Assembly (NCBI RefSeq): GCF_014269035.2 | Contig: NZ_JABWRP020000002.1 | Span: 1 to 64,000 of the forward strand | Source: Pseudomonas vlassakiae | GTDB lineage: Bacteria > Pseudomonadota > Gammaproteobacteria > Pseudomonadales > Pseudomonadaceae | Direction: 5' to 3' | DNA length: 64,000 nt | Shown: positions 52,035 through 62,049 of the stretch, piece after piece | How positions within the stretch are numbered: position 1 is the first letter of the stretch | How the letters are laid out: each line of letters begins with the position of its first letter | Notes under the pieces: generated by a model | What the model was told of the DNA's origin: nothing | The model's input: the letters and a program-made list of their open reading frames with translations, nothing else | Databases searched by the model: none | Translations under genes and position numbers: made by a program

Positions 52035-52562
52035 ATGAAACACCTGTTCGTCGCCGCCGCGTTGACCCTGGTCAGCCTGCCCACCCTGGCCGGCGAGGCG
52101 CAAACCTTCGCGTTCGGCGAGCCGGCCCCGGCAGCCAAGGCCACCCGCACTGTCGAAGTGGTGCTCAAGGACATCGCCTTCGAGCCCAGGAACCTGCACG
52201 TCAAAGCCGGTGAGACCGTGCGCTTCGTGCTGATCAACGAAGGCAAGCTGCCCCATGAGTTCAACCTCGGTGACAAGGCCATGCATGCCGAACACCAGAA
52301 GGAAATGATCGCCATGCAGGGCAAGATGTACAACGCTGCCATGCAGCATGAGGGCATGGACCATTCGCAGATGGGCCATGCACCCGCCAAGCCGATGGAC
52401 CACGGTGCCCATGGCCACGACGGCGGCAATACCGTGCTGTTACAGCCTGGCCAGCGCGCCGAGCTGACCTGGACGTTCCGCAAGTCGGCGCCGATCGAAT
52501 TCGCCTGCAACGTGCCGGGGCATTACCAGGCCGGTATGGTCGGTGAGCTGACCATCGAGTGA
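52035..52562 (+). CDS. Cupredoxin with Met/His-rich insertion
   Basis: A 175-residue exported copper protein. Residues 1-19 are a signal peptide (LFVAAALTLVSLPTLAG). The type 1 copper ligands are visible: His74 in LPHEF, Cys158 and His163 in FACNVPGHYQ, and Met168. Between the two halves, residues about 83-130 hold a Met/His-rich segment (with HEGMDHSQMGHAP and MDHGAHGHDG), which can bind extra copper. It is divergent from the copper two-component genes across a CusR/CopR-type box. A role in periplasmic copper binding or delivery is inferred. Confidence 0.9.
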   Translation: MKHLFVAAALTLVSLPTLAGEAQTFAFGEPAPAAKATRTVEVVLKDIAFEPRNLHVKAGETVRFVLINEGKLPHEFNLGDKAMHAEHQKEMIAMQGKMYNAAMQHEGMDHSQMGHAPAKPMDHGAHGHDGGNTVLLQPGQRAELTWTFRKSAPIEFACNVPGHYQAGMVGELTIE

Positions 52563-52630
52563 CTGGCACTCCAAGGCGGGGTGCAAAACCGGTAGACTAG
52601 GGGCAATTTCGAACCTCCAGGTCAGTTTCC

Positions 52631-53461
52631 ATGCATCCCGCCGCCGAACACTCTCCGCTGGGCAAGTCCAGCGAATACATCGCCACCTACACGCCCTCGC
52701 TGCTGTTCCCGATCCCGCGCACGGCCAAGTGGGCTGAGCTGGGTGTGACTGCCCAGACTTTGCCGTGGCAGGGCGTGGACTACTGGAACTGCTTCGAGCT
52801 GTCGTGGCTGCTGCCCTCGGGCAAACCGGTGGTGGCCATCGGCGAGTTCGCCATTCCGGCCGATTCGCCGAACATCATCGAGTCGAAGTCGTTCAAGCTC
52901 TACCTCAACTCGTTGAATCAGACCGTGTTTGCCTCGGTCGGCGAGCTCCAGGCGTGCCTGGTCAAAGACCTGTCGGCGGCCGCTGGCAAACCCGTCGCTG
53001 TGCAGGTGCGGACCTTGGCAGAAGTGGAGGCCCAAGGCGTGGTCGCGTTGCCTGGGCAGTGCATCGATGCGCTGGATGTGGCGATCGACAACTACGAGCA
53101 GCCGCAACCGGAGCTGCTGAGCTGCCACCCGGAGCGCATCGTCGAAGAGACCGTGCACAGCCACCTGCTCAAATCCAATTGCCCGGTGACCGGCCAGCCG
53201 GACTGGGGTAGCGTGGTGGTCGAGTACAAGGGCAGGGCGCTGGACCATGCCAGCCTGCTGACCTACCTGATCAGCTTTCGCCAGCATGCCGACTTCCATG
53301 AGCAGTGCGTGGAGCGGATTTACCTGGACTTGAAGAACCTGCTGCAGCCTGAGCACCTGACCGTGTATGCGCGGTATGTGCGCCGCGGTGGGCTGGATAT
53401 CAACCCGTACCGCAGCACCGGAGCGATCAGCCCGGTGAACCGGCGACTGGTTCGGCAGTAA
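52631..53461 (+). CDS. queF: 7-cyano-7-deazaguanine reductase QueF
   Basis: A 276-residue NADPH-dependent enzyme reducing preQ0 to preQ1 in queuosine synthesis. It is the long YqcD-type (two tandem T-folds). The QueF motif [15 protein letters not shown] lies at about 84-98, and the active-site Cys184 is in [12 protein letters not shown]. The C-terminal region ends [13 protein letters not shown]. It is convergent with a small DUF4404 gene, with a hairpin between. Confidence 0.96.
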   Translation: MHPAAEHSPLGKSSEYIATYTPSLLFPIPRTAKWAELGVTAQTLPWQGVDYWNCFELSWLLPSGKPVVAIGEFAIPADSPNIIESKSFKLYLNSLNQTVFASVGELQACLVKDLSAAAGKPVAVQVRTLAEVEAQGVVALPGQCIDALDVAIDNYEQPQPELLSCHPERIVEETVHSHLLKSNCPVTGQPDWGSVVVEYKGRALDHASLLTYLISFRQHADFHEQCVERIYLDLKNLLQPEHLTVYARYVRRGGLDINPYRSTGAISPVNRRLVRQ

Positions 53462-53474
53462 TTTCCAGGTAGTC

Positions 53475-53493
53475 GGGGCCGCAAAGCGGCCCC
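53475..53493. terminator. Hairpin between queF and the DUF4404 gene
   Basis: GGGGCCGC-AAA-GCGGCCCC is a perfect 8-bp stem between convergent genes, without a T-run. Confidence 0.7.
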
Positions 53494-53500
53494 TGATGTT

Positions 53501-53764
53501 TCAGATCCCCATGCTGTGCAGCGAGTTGGCGATGCTGCGCAGCGTGGCAGTCAAGTCCGGGTGATCGGCCTCGAAACGTTCGATCGCCAGGTTCACCCCG
53601 TCAACCACGTTGTTGTCCGGCGTGGCTTCCTCGAGCTTCAACTGCGCTTCGATCTGCCTGGCCTCTTCGTGCAAGGCGGCCAGTTCTTCATCCGTAAGCG
53701 GTATGTTGCGGTCCAGTTGCTCGCGCAGGCTGTTCAAGCGCTCTTGCAATTCGCGGGCAGGCAT
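53501..53764 (-). CDS. DUF4404-family protein
   Basis: This 87-residue helical protein begins PARELQERLNSLREQLDRNIPLTDEE and ends ATLRSIANSLHSMGI, the DUF4404 pattern. No function is known. The start at 53764 is standard; the frame continues to 53848 but that part has no family match. It is a single gene, convergent with queF. Confidence 0.8.
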   Translation of the reverse strand: MPARELQERLNSLREQLDRNIPLTDEELAALHEEARQIEAQLKLEEATPDNNVVDGVNLAIERFEADHPDLTATLRSIANSLHSMGI

Positions 53765-53887
53765 TGGCTGTTCTCCATCAATGGCTTGGCAAGGCATGGA
53801 CCTCAGCGAAGCGGCAAAGGTTCTCGCCTGTCTCCTAGCGTAATCCACTCGCTGGCGCTTTGCATGATCGGCATCAATGGCGCTGTG

Positions 53888-54451
53888 TCAGGGTTTTTCG
53901 CCCTTGCTGCAACGCAGGGCGATGTCGGCAAGGCAGGCGTCCAGCTCATCGAGGTGGTCGATCACCGAATGTACCCCCAGGCTGAACAACGCCAGGGTGG
54001 CCTTGCCACGCGCCAGGTCCTGCTCTTGCTGGGTCATGGCCTGCCATTGCCGGGAGGAGGCGTCGCACGAGGGGCTGCAGGCCGCCAGGCCCACCGTCCA
54101 CAAGCCGGCGTTGAGGCCAGATTGCAGCAGCTTTGGCTCACTGCTGACCAGCACGCAACCTTCCAGGCGTTCGCTGGCCAGGCTCATCAAGGCCTGCCAG
54201 CAGGCGTTTGGCGCCGGCCAGTGCACACCATTGACCGAGTGGCCCGGCAGCCAGGCGGGGAGAACGCTGGCAAGGCGCCTGCTTTGCAGGCTGCCGAGAT
54301 CATCCAGCCAGATGCACGGCACCTGGGCGTGGCGCAGGCCGGCCAGGGTTTCGAGAGCGCCGGGGGCGGGCAGGGGGTTGCCGTCGGTAGCCTGGACCAG
54401 GCAACCGCGCAGGCCGAACAGCACAGCGGTAATGGCGGGTGCAGCGAGCAT
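53888..54451 (-). CDS. HAD-like protein lacking the catalytic Asp
   Basis: A 187-residue protein with the architecture of phosphonatase-type HAD hydrolases (N-terminal strand, small cap, VLVSSEPKLLQSGLNAGLWTVGL core). The family catalytic motif DxDGT is replaced by G13-L14-R15-G16-C17 in AVLFGLRGCLV, so the nucleophile and the general acid Asp are both missing. It is therefore likely to be inactive as a phosphatase and may bind a ligand or partner. It is divergent from mlaA by 189 bases. The homologue in P. aeruginosa (PA2799 region) sits in the same neighbourhood. Confidence 0.72.
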   Translation of the reverse strand: MLAAPAITAVLFGLRGCLVQATDGNPLPAPGALETLAGLRHAQVPCIWLDDLGSLQSRRLASVLPAWLPGHSVNGVHWPAPNACWQALMSLASERLEGCVLVSSEPKLLQSGLNAGLWTVGLAACSPSCDASSRQWQAMTQQEQDLARGKATLALFSLGVHSVIDHLDELDACLADIALRCSKGEKP

Positions 54452-54640
54452 GGTAACGTCCCTGAAATAATCCGCAGCCTATTGGACGATTGTTACCGTG
54501 CCGTGACGGGCAACAGTTGTTCACAAATTATTGAGCAAAAATGTGTAAAGCTGTTTATCAGCGTACAAGGCTCTATACTGCCGCCGTACAGCAGCGCTCA
54601 CGTGGCGTTTGCGGCCGAGAATTTCGATGGAGAAACATCT

Positions 54641-55348
54641 ATGCGTAGGATCGGTGCCGGTGTGATCGAACGAGTCACCCAGGCCTGTGTCTGCGCCAGC
54701 TTGTTGCTGGCGCCCGTGGCAGCCACCCATGCCGCCACCGAGGAAGATCCCTGGGAAGCGGTGAACCGCCCGATCTTCCGTTTCAACGATGCGATCGATA
54801 CCTATGGCCTCAAGCCGTTGGCCAAGGGCTACCAGTGGGTCACCCCGCAGTTCTTGCAGGATGGCATCCACAACATGTTCAACAACGTTGGTGATGTCAC
54901 CAACCTGGCCAACGACGTGCTGCAATTCAAGCCCCATGCAGCAGGCGTCGACACGGCGCGGCTGATCGTCAATACCGTGTTCGGCATCGGTGGCTTCTTC
55001 GATGTCGGCAGCAAGATGGGCTTGCAGCGCAACGACGAAGACTTCGGCCAGACCCTCGGTCACTGGGGCGTGCCCAGCGGTCCATACGTCGTGATCCCGC
55101 TACTCGGCCCGAGCACCGTGCGTGACGGCCTGGCCAAGTACCCGGACTCCTATACCGAACCCTACCGCTACATCAACGATGTGCCGGTGCGCAATTCGAT
55201 CTTCGCCCTCAACGTGGTCGACACGCGCGCCAGCCTGCTGTCGGCCGAGAAGCTGATCCAGGGAGACAAGTACATCTTCATCCGCAATGCCTACCTGCAG
55301 AACCGCGAGTTCAAGGTCAAGGATGGCGAAGTCGAAGACGACTTCTGA
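54641..55348 (+). CDS. mlaA: Outer-membrane lipid asymmetry protein MlaA (VacJ)
   Basis: A 235-residue MlaA-family protein. The signal peptide covers about 1-31 (CASLLLAPVAATHA); the mature part starts ATEEDPWEAVNRPIFRFNDAIDTY, and the core motifs NLANDVLQFK, TVFGIGGFFDVGSKMG, and the loop GVPSGPYVVIPLLGPSTVRD are present. MlaA removes misplaced phospholipids from the outer leaflet and passes them to MlaC. Unlike E. coli MlaA, no lipobox Cys follows the signal peptide, so it may not be lipidated. A hairpin terminator follows. Confidence 0.92.
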   Translation: MRRIGAGVIERVTQACVCASLLLAPVAATHAATEEDPWEAVNRPIFRFNDAIDTYGLKPLAKGYQWVTPQFLQDGIHNMFNNVGDVTNLANDVLQFKPHAAGVDTARLIVNTVFGIGGFFDVGSKMGLQRNDEDFGQTLGHWGVPSGPYVVIPLLGPSTVRDGLAKYPDSYTEPYRYINDVPVRNSIFALNVVDTRASLLSAEKLIQGDKYIFIRNAYLQNREFKVKDGEVEDDF

Positions 55349-55359
55349 TCCTGGCAGGC

Positions 55360-55393
55360 ATGAAAACGGCGACTTTCGGGTCGCCGTTTTCAT
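55360..55393. terminator. Bidirectional terminator after mlaA
   Basis: ATGAAAACGGCGA and TCGCCGTTTTCAT form a 13-bp stem with an eight-base loop between mlaA and the convergent PilZ gene; each side ends in an A/T run. Confidence 0.85.
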
Positions 55394-55399
55394 TTCAGC

Positions 55400-55699
55400 T
55401 CAATGCATGGCCAGGATGCGCAGGCCAAATTTCTGCTGCCCGCCGGGTTGATTGGCGATCCACACCACTTCGGTGCTGGCATGCAAGCCCTTGAGTGCGG
55501 GGTGATCGGATTCGATGCGCACTTCCAAGGGGTCACCCACCTTGAATTGCTGCGGCGCCTGCACCTGCATGCCGCCGCTGGAAAGGTCCAGGCAGACCGC
55601 CGCGATGACCTGCCCCTCATGCAGCAGGCTGATCTCGGTGTCGATGCGCATGCGGATGAAATCGCGTTTTTCGCTGTGGCTGGAGGGCGTATGAGGCAT
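55400..55699 (-). CDS. Single-domain PilZ protein
   Basis: A 99-residue c-di-GMP-binding PilZ domain. The RxxxR motif is R12-DFI-R16 in EKRDFIRMRIDTEISL and the second motif is DLSSGGMQV, both intact. It lacks any other domain and would act as a c-di-GMP adaptor. It is the second PilZ protein of this window. It is monocistronic and convergent with mlaA. Confidence 0.9.
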   Translation of the reverse strand: MPHTPSSHSEKRDFIRMRIDTEISLLHEGQVIAAVCLDLSSGGMQVQAPQQFKVGDPLEVRIESDHPALKGLHASTEVVWIANQPGGQQKFGLRILAMH

Positions 55700-55968
55700 G
55701 CTGCATCCTTCCCAATAGGTAGTACTGGTTGGCGTTTTTATAACTCTCGGTGATTTACCCTGTAAAGAGCAGCGAACTCGACCGACGTATGCTTGAAACG
55801 CCTGGCGGATGGGAGTACCGTCTGCGCCTTACGAGGTAGCTCGACTGGTTGCCTGGGCCGCGTTCTTGGCCTACAACTCAAGAGAGCGTTACCACAGAGT
55901 ATTCCAGCAGTTGGATGTCAGCCTTGCAGACGCCCCTGCACCACCCCAAATCGGCGCCGTTCGCCCAC

Positions 55969-57153
55969 ATGCAGAAAATCAGTGCAACGCTGCTGATCAT
56001 CGATGATGACGACGTGGTCCGTGCGAGCCTCGCCGCCTATCTGGAAGACAGTGGCTTCAGCGTCCTCCAGGCCGGTAATGGCCAGCAGGGGCTCCAGGTC
56101 TTTGAAGAACACCAGCCCGACCTCGTGATCTGCGATCTGCGCATGCCGCAGATGGGCGGCCTCGAACTGATCCGCCAGATCAGCGAGCGTGCGCCGCAGT
56201 TGCCGGTGATCGTGGTCTCGGGTGCCGGCGTGATGAGCGACGCGGTCGAGGCCTTGCGCCTGGGGGCCGCCGACTACCTGATCAAGCCGCTGGAAGACTT
56301 GGCCGTGCTCGAGCACTCGGTACGCCGGGCGCTTGACCGTTCGCGCCTGGTGCTGGAAAACCAGCGCTACCGCGACAAGCTGGAAGCGGCCAACCGCGAG
56401 CTGGAGGCCAGCCTGCACCTGTTGCAGGAGGACCAGACCGCTGGTCGCCAAGTGCAGATGAACATGCTGCCGGAGAGCCCCTGGAAGCTCGGCGAATTCA
56501 CTTTCGAACACCAGATCATTCCATCGCTGTACCTGTCAGGCGACTTTGCCGACTACTTCCGCGTGGATGAGCGGCGCATTGCCTTCTACCTGGCCGATGT
56601 CTCCGGGCACGGCGCGTCGTCGGCGTTCGTCACGGTGTTGCTGAAGTTCATGACCACACGGCTGTTGTTCGAATTCAAGCGCAACAGCAAGCTGCGCGAG
56701 TTCAAGCCCTCGGAAGTGCTCAGCCACATCAACCGTGGTTTGATCAACTGCAAGCTGGGCAAGCACGTGACCATGGTCGGTGGCGTGATCGACGAAGAAA
56801 CCGGCCTGCTGACCTATGCCGTGGGCGGCCACCTGCCGCTGCCGGTGCTGTTTACCCCCGGCCAAGCCCGCTATCTGGAAGGCCGAGGCCTGCCGGTAGG
56901 GTTGTTCGACGAAGCGAGCTACCAGGACCTGGTGATCGAGCTGCCACCGCAGTTCAGCCTGAGCCTGATGTCCGACGGCATTCTGGACCTTTTGCCGGGG
57001 CATACGCTCAAAGATAAAGAAGCTGCCTTGCCGGATATCGTCAGGGCGGCGGGGGGTAGCCTGGATGGGCTGCGCCAACGATTCGGATTGGCTACGCTTG
57101 GGGAGATGCCGGATGATATCGCCCTATTGGTGTTGAGCAGGAACCTTCAATGA
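55969..57153 (+). CDS. rssB: Response regulator with PP2C phosphatase domain, RssB
   Basis: A 394-residue regulator: receiver domain (LLIIDDDDVVRAS, Asp56 in LVICDLRMPQMGG, Lys in YLIKPLED), a coiled linker (about 125-160), and a PP2C/SpoIIE-type phosphatase with GDFADYF, LADVSGHGASSAF and LMSDGILDLLPG, whose metal-binding Asp residues are kept. RssB governs RpoS levels in pseudomonads together with the STAS protein downstream. The start at 55969 (MQKISAT) is right for the receiver. It overlaps rssC by four bases (ATGA). Confidence 0.92.
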   Translation: MQKISATLLIIDDDDVVRASLAAYLEDSGFSVLQAGNGQQGLQVFEEHQPDLVICDLRMPQMGGLELIRQISERAPQLPVIVVSGAGVMSDAVEALRLGAADYLIKPLEDLAVLEHSVRRALDRSRLVLENQRYRDKLEAANRELEASLHLLQEDQTAGRQVQMNMLPESPWKLGEFTFEHQIIPSLYLSGDFADYFRVDERRIAFYLADVSGHGASSAFVTVLLKFMTTRLLFEFKRNSKLREFKPSEVLSHINRGLINCKLGKHVTMVGGVIDEETGLLTYAVGGHLPLPVLFTPGQARYLEGRGLPVGLFDEASYQDLVIELPPQFSLSLMSDGILDLLPGHTLKDKEAALPDIVRAAGGSLDGLRQRFGLATLGEMPDDIALLVLSRNLQ

Positions 57154-57632
57154 GTACCGGTAGAATCCAGTTCGCCGAGCAGAGCGGTACCTTTGTGCTG
57201 AAATTCGTCGGTGAAGTGCGCCTGACCCTGTGTTCGGCGCTGGATGCGACGATCGAGAAGATTTTCACCGCGCTGAACTTCTCGACCATCGTCATCGACC
57301 TGACCGAAACCGAAAGCATCGACAGCACCACCCTGGGCCTGCTGGCCAAGCTGTCGATCCTGTCGCGGCAGAAGGTGGGCCTGTTGCCGACCGTGGTTAC
57401 CACCAACCCGGATATTTCGCGGCTGCTGCAATCGATGGGCTTCGACCAGGTGTTCAACATCGTCGATCGCCCGGTGCCACGCCCCGAGTGCCTGACCGAC
57501 CTGCCGTCGCAGGATCAGAACGAGGACGTGGTGCGCTCCAAGGTGCTGGAGGCGCACAAGATCCTCATGGGGCTCAATGACTCCAACCGCGAAGCCTTCC
57601 ATGACCTGGTGAATGCACTGGAGCGGACCTGA
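57150..57632 (+). CDS. rssC: STAS-domain anti-sigma factor antagonist RssC
   Basis: A 160-residue protein with a STAS domain (residues about 5-110). The phosphorylatable Ser59 lies in ESIDSTTLGLLAK. A helical C-terminal extension (EVLEAHKILMGLNDSNREAF region) goes beyond the STAS core. It is the predicted substrate of the RssB phosphatase domain and part of partner-switching control of RpoS. It starts in an ATGA overlap with rssB. Confidence 0.9.
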   Translation: MSTGRIQFAEQSGTFVLKFVGEVRLTLCSALDATIEKIFTALNFSTIVIDLTETESIDSTTLGLLAKLSILSRQKVGLLPTVVTTNPDISRLLQSMGFDQVFNIVDRPVPRPECLTDLPSQDQNEDVVRSKVLEAHKILMGLNDSNREAFHDLVNALERT

Positions 57633-57673
57633 CCTGCTGCGGCTACACCAGCCTTCAAAACGGGTGACATCCC

Positions 57674-57716
57674 TGCAGGAGCGGCTTCAGCCGCGAAGGA
57701 GGCCAGCAAGGCCTCC
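57674..57716. repeat. REP-like element with adjoining hairpin
   Basis: GCAGGAGCGG-CTTCAG-CCGCGAA at about 57674-57697 has the local REP core and is followed by the stem GGAGGCC-AGCAA-GGCCTCC (57698-57716). The pair separates the convergent rssC and phoD-family genes. Confidence 0.7.
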
Positions 57717-57724
57717 AGGCCTGG

Positions 57725-59566
57725 TCACTCTCGCTGCGCAAACTCGGTCGCCTCACTGCCATTCGCACTCAGCTGGAACACTCGCGCCGGCCGCCCCTGC
57801 TCATCGAAGAACACCTGCCCCAACCCCGCGCCATTCCATAACCGCTCCCCGGCCTTGCTGCGGCTGGGCGTGCGTGGCACGACCTCCATCTGCCGGCGCT
57901 TGGTAAACCAGTTCAGCGGTGAGCGTGGCGAGTAAAGCCAGCGGTTGAGCCTGTCCAGCACGTCCAGCAAGCGCCGTGGGAACTCGTTCTTGATCCCGCT
58001 GCTGGTCACCTGCCAGAGATGCGGGCTGCGCTGGCGATGGCGGATCAGCACCTCGTAGACGAACGAATAGTGCACATCGCCCGAGAGGACCACGTAGTGC
58101 CCTGGCGTGCGCGAATGGCGGAAGATGTTCAGGATCACCTGCGCTGCGCCTCGATGGGCCATCCAGTTCTCGGCATCCACCAACAACGGGTAGCCCAGCC
58201 AGCTGAATATCCGCTGCACGGTTTCGATCAGCTTGACGCCGAAGATCGGTGCCGGTGACACGATGATCGCCGAAGGGTGGTCCAGCAACGCCTGTTGCAG
58301 CTCGCACAGCGCTTCCCAGTCGAGCAGGCCGGACGGCTTGCCCAGGTCGCGCTCGCTGCGCCAGCGGCGGGTGCGGGTGTCCAGTACCAGCAGCGGAGGC
58401 TCGCTGGGCAGGCTGTATTGCCAGCCCTGGAAGCGCAGGAGCTCACCGATCAGCTCATCCTGCTGCTGGCTCAGCGCCTGGCACTGCCCGATCAGCGTGT
58501 TGCAGCCATCCGGGTCGTTGCCCCAGGCCTGGCACAGCAGGTAGCCCAATAACGCGTTGCCGATGATTCGCCGCGAGAAGGGGTGGCCATAGGCGGTTTC
58601 CTCCCATTGCGCGGAGAGGTTCCAGTCGTCGGTGATGTCGTGATCATCGAAGATCATCAGGCAGGGCAGGTGCGCCATCACCCGTGCCACGTCGCCCAGG
58701 TTGGCGGCGAAAGCTTCGATCAGCGGCAGTTCCGTACGGTAGCGTGCCTGGTCTTGCTGGCTCAGGCCGGCAGGCATGCCCAGGTCCACCAGGTGCCAGG
58801 GCGCGGGCGCCCATACCAGCAAGTACATGGCCATGACTTCGGCGAAGGTCACCAGGTGGTTGTCGGCGTTGCTGGAAGAGAATATCGGTTTGCGCTTGCC
58901 GCCGAAGAAGCGTTCGCGCAGGGTTTCGTTGCGTGCCTGGGCCGGCAGCAGGTCGGCACGATGGTAGTAACTGGCAGCATGCCGGTAGAGCGCCTGGCTG
59001 TCGGTCACGACTGCGCCATCCAGCACTTCGTCGAACAACCCCAGGCGTTCGATCAGCGAGTGAATGGCCCGCAGCATCGGGCCGGCGACGTCGTCGGCAT
59101 ATACCTGATCGCCGGTCATCAAGAGCACGGCGGGGCGGTCCTCCGGGCGTTGGCAGGCCTGCAGCAGGCGGTCTGCGCAGAGCAGGCCGTCGGCGGCCGG
59201 GTAATGCGGTTTGCGACAGGACCCGTGCAGCAGCTGATCGAGGCGGTCACGCAGCACCAGGCTGGGGCGTTGGCGGCCGGGGTAGAGCAGGTGCGGGGCC
59301 CAGCCGGCAACGCCCTGGCCGTCGATCAGCAGGTCATAGGCGATGGCGACGTTGCGCGGCAGGGGCTCGGCGAAGTGAACGTCCAACAGGTGAACGAAGG
59401 CGTGCTGGCCGACGGCAACGACCTGGCAATCGACCTTGGCGGTGCCGTCGAAGACGAATTCAGGTTGCAGGGGTTGGCTGCCGACCAGCCAGATGGCCAG
59501 CCTTTGCGGTTCAAGGCGGCGCAGTACCGGGCCGGCGAGTACGAGGGGCAAGGGGGATGAGGTCAT
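57725..59566 (-). CDS. PhoD-family metallophosphatase
   Basis: A 613-residue PhoD-like phosphatase. The calcineurin-type metal motifs VLLMTGDQVYADDVAGP, LMIFDDHDITDDWN and VVLSGDVHYSFVYE are visible. The N-terminal part (MTSSPLPLVLAGPVLRRLEPQ, LVGSQPLQPEFVFDG) is a beta domain typical of the family. There is no signal peptide, so it is likely cytosolic. The start at 59566 is chosen over 59650. It may act on phosphodiesters or nucleotides; the substrate is unknown. Confidence 0.85.
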   Translation of the reverse strand: MTSSPLPLVLAGPVLRRLEPQRLAIWLVGSQPLQPEFVFDGTAKVDCQVVAVGQHAFVHLLDVHFAEPLPRNVAIAYDLLIDGQGVAGWAPHLLYPGRQRPSLVLRDRLDQLLHGSCRKPHYPAADGLLCADRLLQACQRPEDRPAVLLMTGDQVYADDVAGPMLRAIHSLIERLGLFDEVLDGAVVTDSQALYRHAASYYHRADLLPAQARNETLRERFFGGKRKPIFSSSNADNHLVTFAEVMAMYLLVWAPAPWHLVDLGMPAGLSQQDQARYRTELPLIEAFAANLGDVARVMAHLPCLMIFDDHDITDDWNLSAQWEETAYGHPFSRRIIGNALLGYLLCQAWGNDPDGCNTLIGQCQALSQQQDELIGELLRFQGWQYSLPSEPPLLVLDTRTRRWRSERDLGKPSGLLDWEALCELQQALLDHPSAIIVSPAPIFGVKLIETVQRIFSWLGYPLLVDAENWMAHRGAAQVILNIFRHSRTPGHYVVLSGDVHYSFVYEVLIRHRQRSPHLWQVTSSGIKNEFPRRLLDVLDRLNRWLYSPRSPLNWFTKRRQMEVVPRTPSRSKAGERLWNGAGLGQVFFDEQGRPARVFQLSANGSEATEFAQRE

Positions 59567-59662
59567 TTTGCCTTTGGGTTCGGAACGCGTTTGCAGCCCG
59601 TTGAAACGAAACGGGCGGAAAATGCTGAACATTTCCCGCCCGCCTGGCAAACCTTAGATGTA

Positions 59663-60589
59663 TCAGGCTTTTTCAGCCATCAACTTCTCCAGTTTTTCCT
59701 GGTCCCGGGCAAACTGGCGAATACCTTCTGCCAGCTTCTCGGTGCCCATGGCATCTTCGTTCATCGCCCAGCGGAACTGGCTTTCGTCCAGCACCTGCTT
59801 GGTTTCACCAGCATTGCCCGGCTTGAGAACCCGCGGCAGTTCGCCCTGGTCGCTGCTCAGCTTGTCCAGCAGGTCCGGGCTGATGGTCAGGCGATCACAG
59901 CCGGCCAACTGTTCGATCTGGCCGAGATTGCGGAAGCTGGCGCCCATGACCACGGTGTCGTAACTATTGGCCTTGTAGTAGTTGTAAATGCGAGTGACCG
60001 ACTGTACGCCCGGGTCTTCGGCGCCGACGTAGTCCTGGCCGGTATTTTTCTTGTACCAGTCGTAGATGCGGCCTACGAATGGCGAAATCAGGAACACGCC
60101 AGCGTCGGCGCAGGCCTGGGCCTGGGCGAAGGAAAACAGCAGGGTCAGGTTGGTCTGGATGCCTTCCTTTTCCAGTTTCTCGGCGGCGCGGATGCCTTCC
60201 CAGGTGGAAGCGAGCTTGATCAGTACGCGGTCTTTCGACACCCCTGCGGCTTCGTACAGGGCGGTCAGCTTGCGTGCCTTGTTCAGTAGCGCCGTCTCAT
60301 CGAACGACAGGCGTGCGTCCACTTCGGTGGAAATGCGCCCGGGAATGACCTTGAGAATGCCCGCGCCCACAGCCACTGCAAACTTGTCGCAGGCCAGGTC
60401 GACATCGCCCTTGGCATCGGCCTTCACCTGCTTGAGCAGCTCGGCGTAGCCCGGGATGGCCGCGGCCTTGAGCAGCAAGGAGGGGTTGGTGGTGGCATCG
60501 ACCGGCTTGAGGCGGGTGATGGCATCCAGGTCCCCGGTGTCGGCAACCACGGTGGTGAACTGCTTGAGTTGTTCCAGCTTGGAGGTCAT
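59663..60589 (-). CDS. tal: Transaldolase
   Basis: A 308-residue transaldolase B type, transferring dihydroxyacetone units in the pentose phosphate pathway. The Schiff-base Lys lies in [20 protein letters not shown] (about residue 132). [33 protein letters not shown] is the typical signature, and the start [12 protein letters not shown] fits. It is upstream of the PhoD-family gene on the same strand (96 bases) and downstream of dusA across a REP pair. Confidence 0.97.
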   Translation of the reverse strand: MTSKLEQLKQFTTVVADTGDLDAITRLKPVDATTNPSLLLKAAAIPGYAELLKQVKADAKGDVDLACDKFAVAVGAGILKVIPGRISTEVDARLSFDETALLNKARKLTALYEAAGVSKDRVLIKLASTWEGIRAAEKLEKEGIQTNLTLLFSFAQAQACADAGVFLISPFVGRIYDWYKKNTGQDYVGAEDPGVQSVTRIYNYYKANSYDTVVMGASFRNLGQIEQLAGCDRLTISPDLLDKLSSDQGELPRVLKPGNAGETKQVLDESQFRWAMNEDAMGTEKLAEGIRQFARDQEKLEKLMAEKA

Positions 60590-60745
60590 GGGCGTGCTCT
60601 GTCCTGTGCATTTACTCGACATTACCCGAGGCCCGACGGGCGCTCAAGAGGCCAGTGGGGCCGGGCGGAATTGCCTAAGGTGATGATTCGAGTCGGCAGC
60701 TGGCGCGAGGTTCCCTGACCCCCATGTATGCGACGCGATTGGCCT

Positions 60746-60864
60746 CTGTGGGAGCGGCCTTGTGTCGCGAAAGGGCCGCAAAGCGGCCCCTCGATTTTAG
60801 TGACAATGCATAGATTGCTGGGGCTGCCTTGCAGCCCTTTCGCGACACAAGGCCGCTCCCACAG
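60746..60864. repeat. Inverted REP pair between tal and dusA
   Basis: CTGTGGGAGCGGCCTTGTGTCGCGAAAGGG (split here at 60746-60775) is mirrored by CCCTTTCGCGACACAAGGCCGCTCCCACAG ending at 60864, with inner GGCCGC/GCGGCC and GGGGCTGC/GCAGCC arms. Each arm is about 30 bases. This is the longest REP couple of the window. Confidence 0.88.
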
Positions 60865-60884
60865 GTCGGTGTCAGGCCTGAGGA

Positions 60885-61880
<996 letters not shown>

Positions 61881-62007
61881 TGGGGCTAGAGAGTCGGTGT
61901 GGCTGGGAGGTGGAGGGAGTTTATCAGGAATGACCGTTTGGGCTCAGTGATATCCGCCGGGACAAGCCAATCCAGGGTGGGATTACGCAAGACAGCCATG
62001 AAACGGG

Positions 62008-62028
62008 CTGATAGCATCGGGCTATCAG
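62008..62028 (+). repeat. 8-bp inverted repeat before the secreted protein gene
   Basis: CTGATAGC-ATCGG-GCTATCAG is a perfect dyad ending 21 bases before the start at 62050. It could be an operator or a 5'-UTR hairpin near the ribosome site GAAGGAAC. Confidence 0.5.
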
Positions 62029-62049
62029 TCAGAGTAAGGAAGGAACCCC

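Noticed and set aside
52563..52630. A preQ1 riboswitch before queF
   Set aside because: The 68-base gap has no compact hairpin followed by an A-rich tail covering the ribosome site, so I cannot support one.
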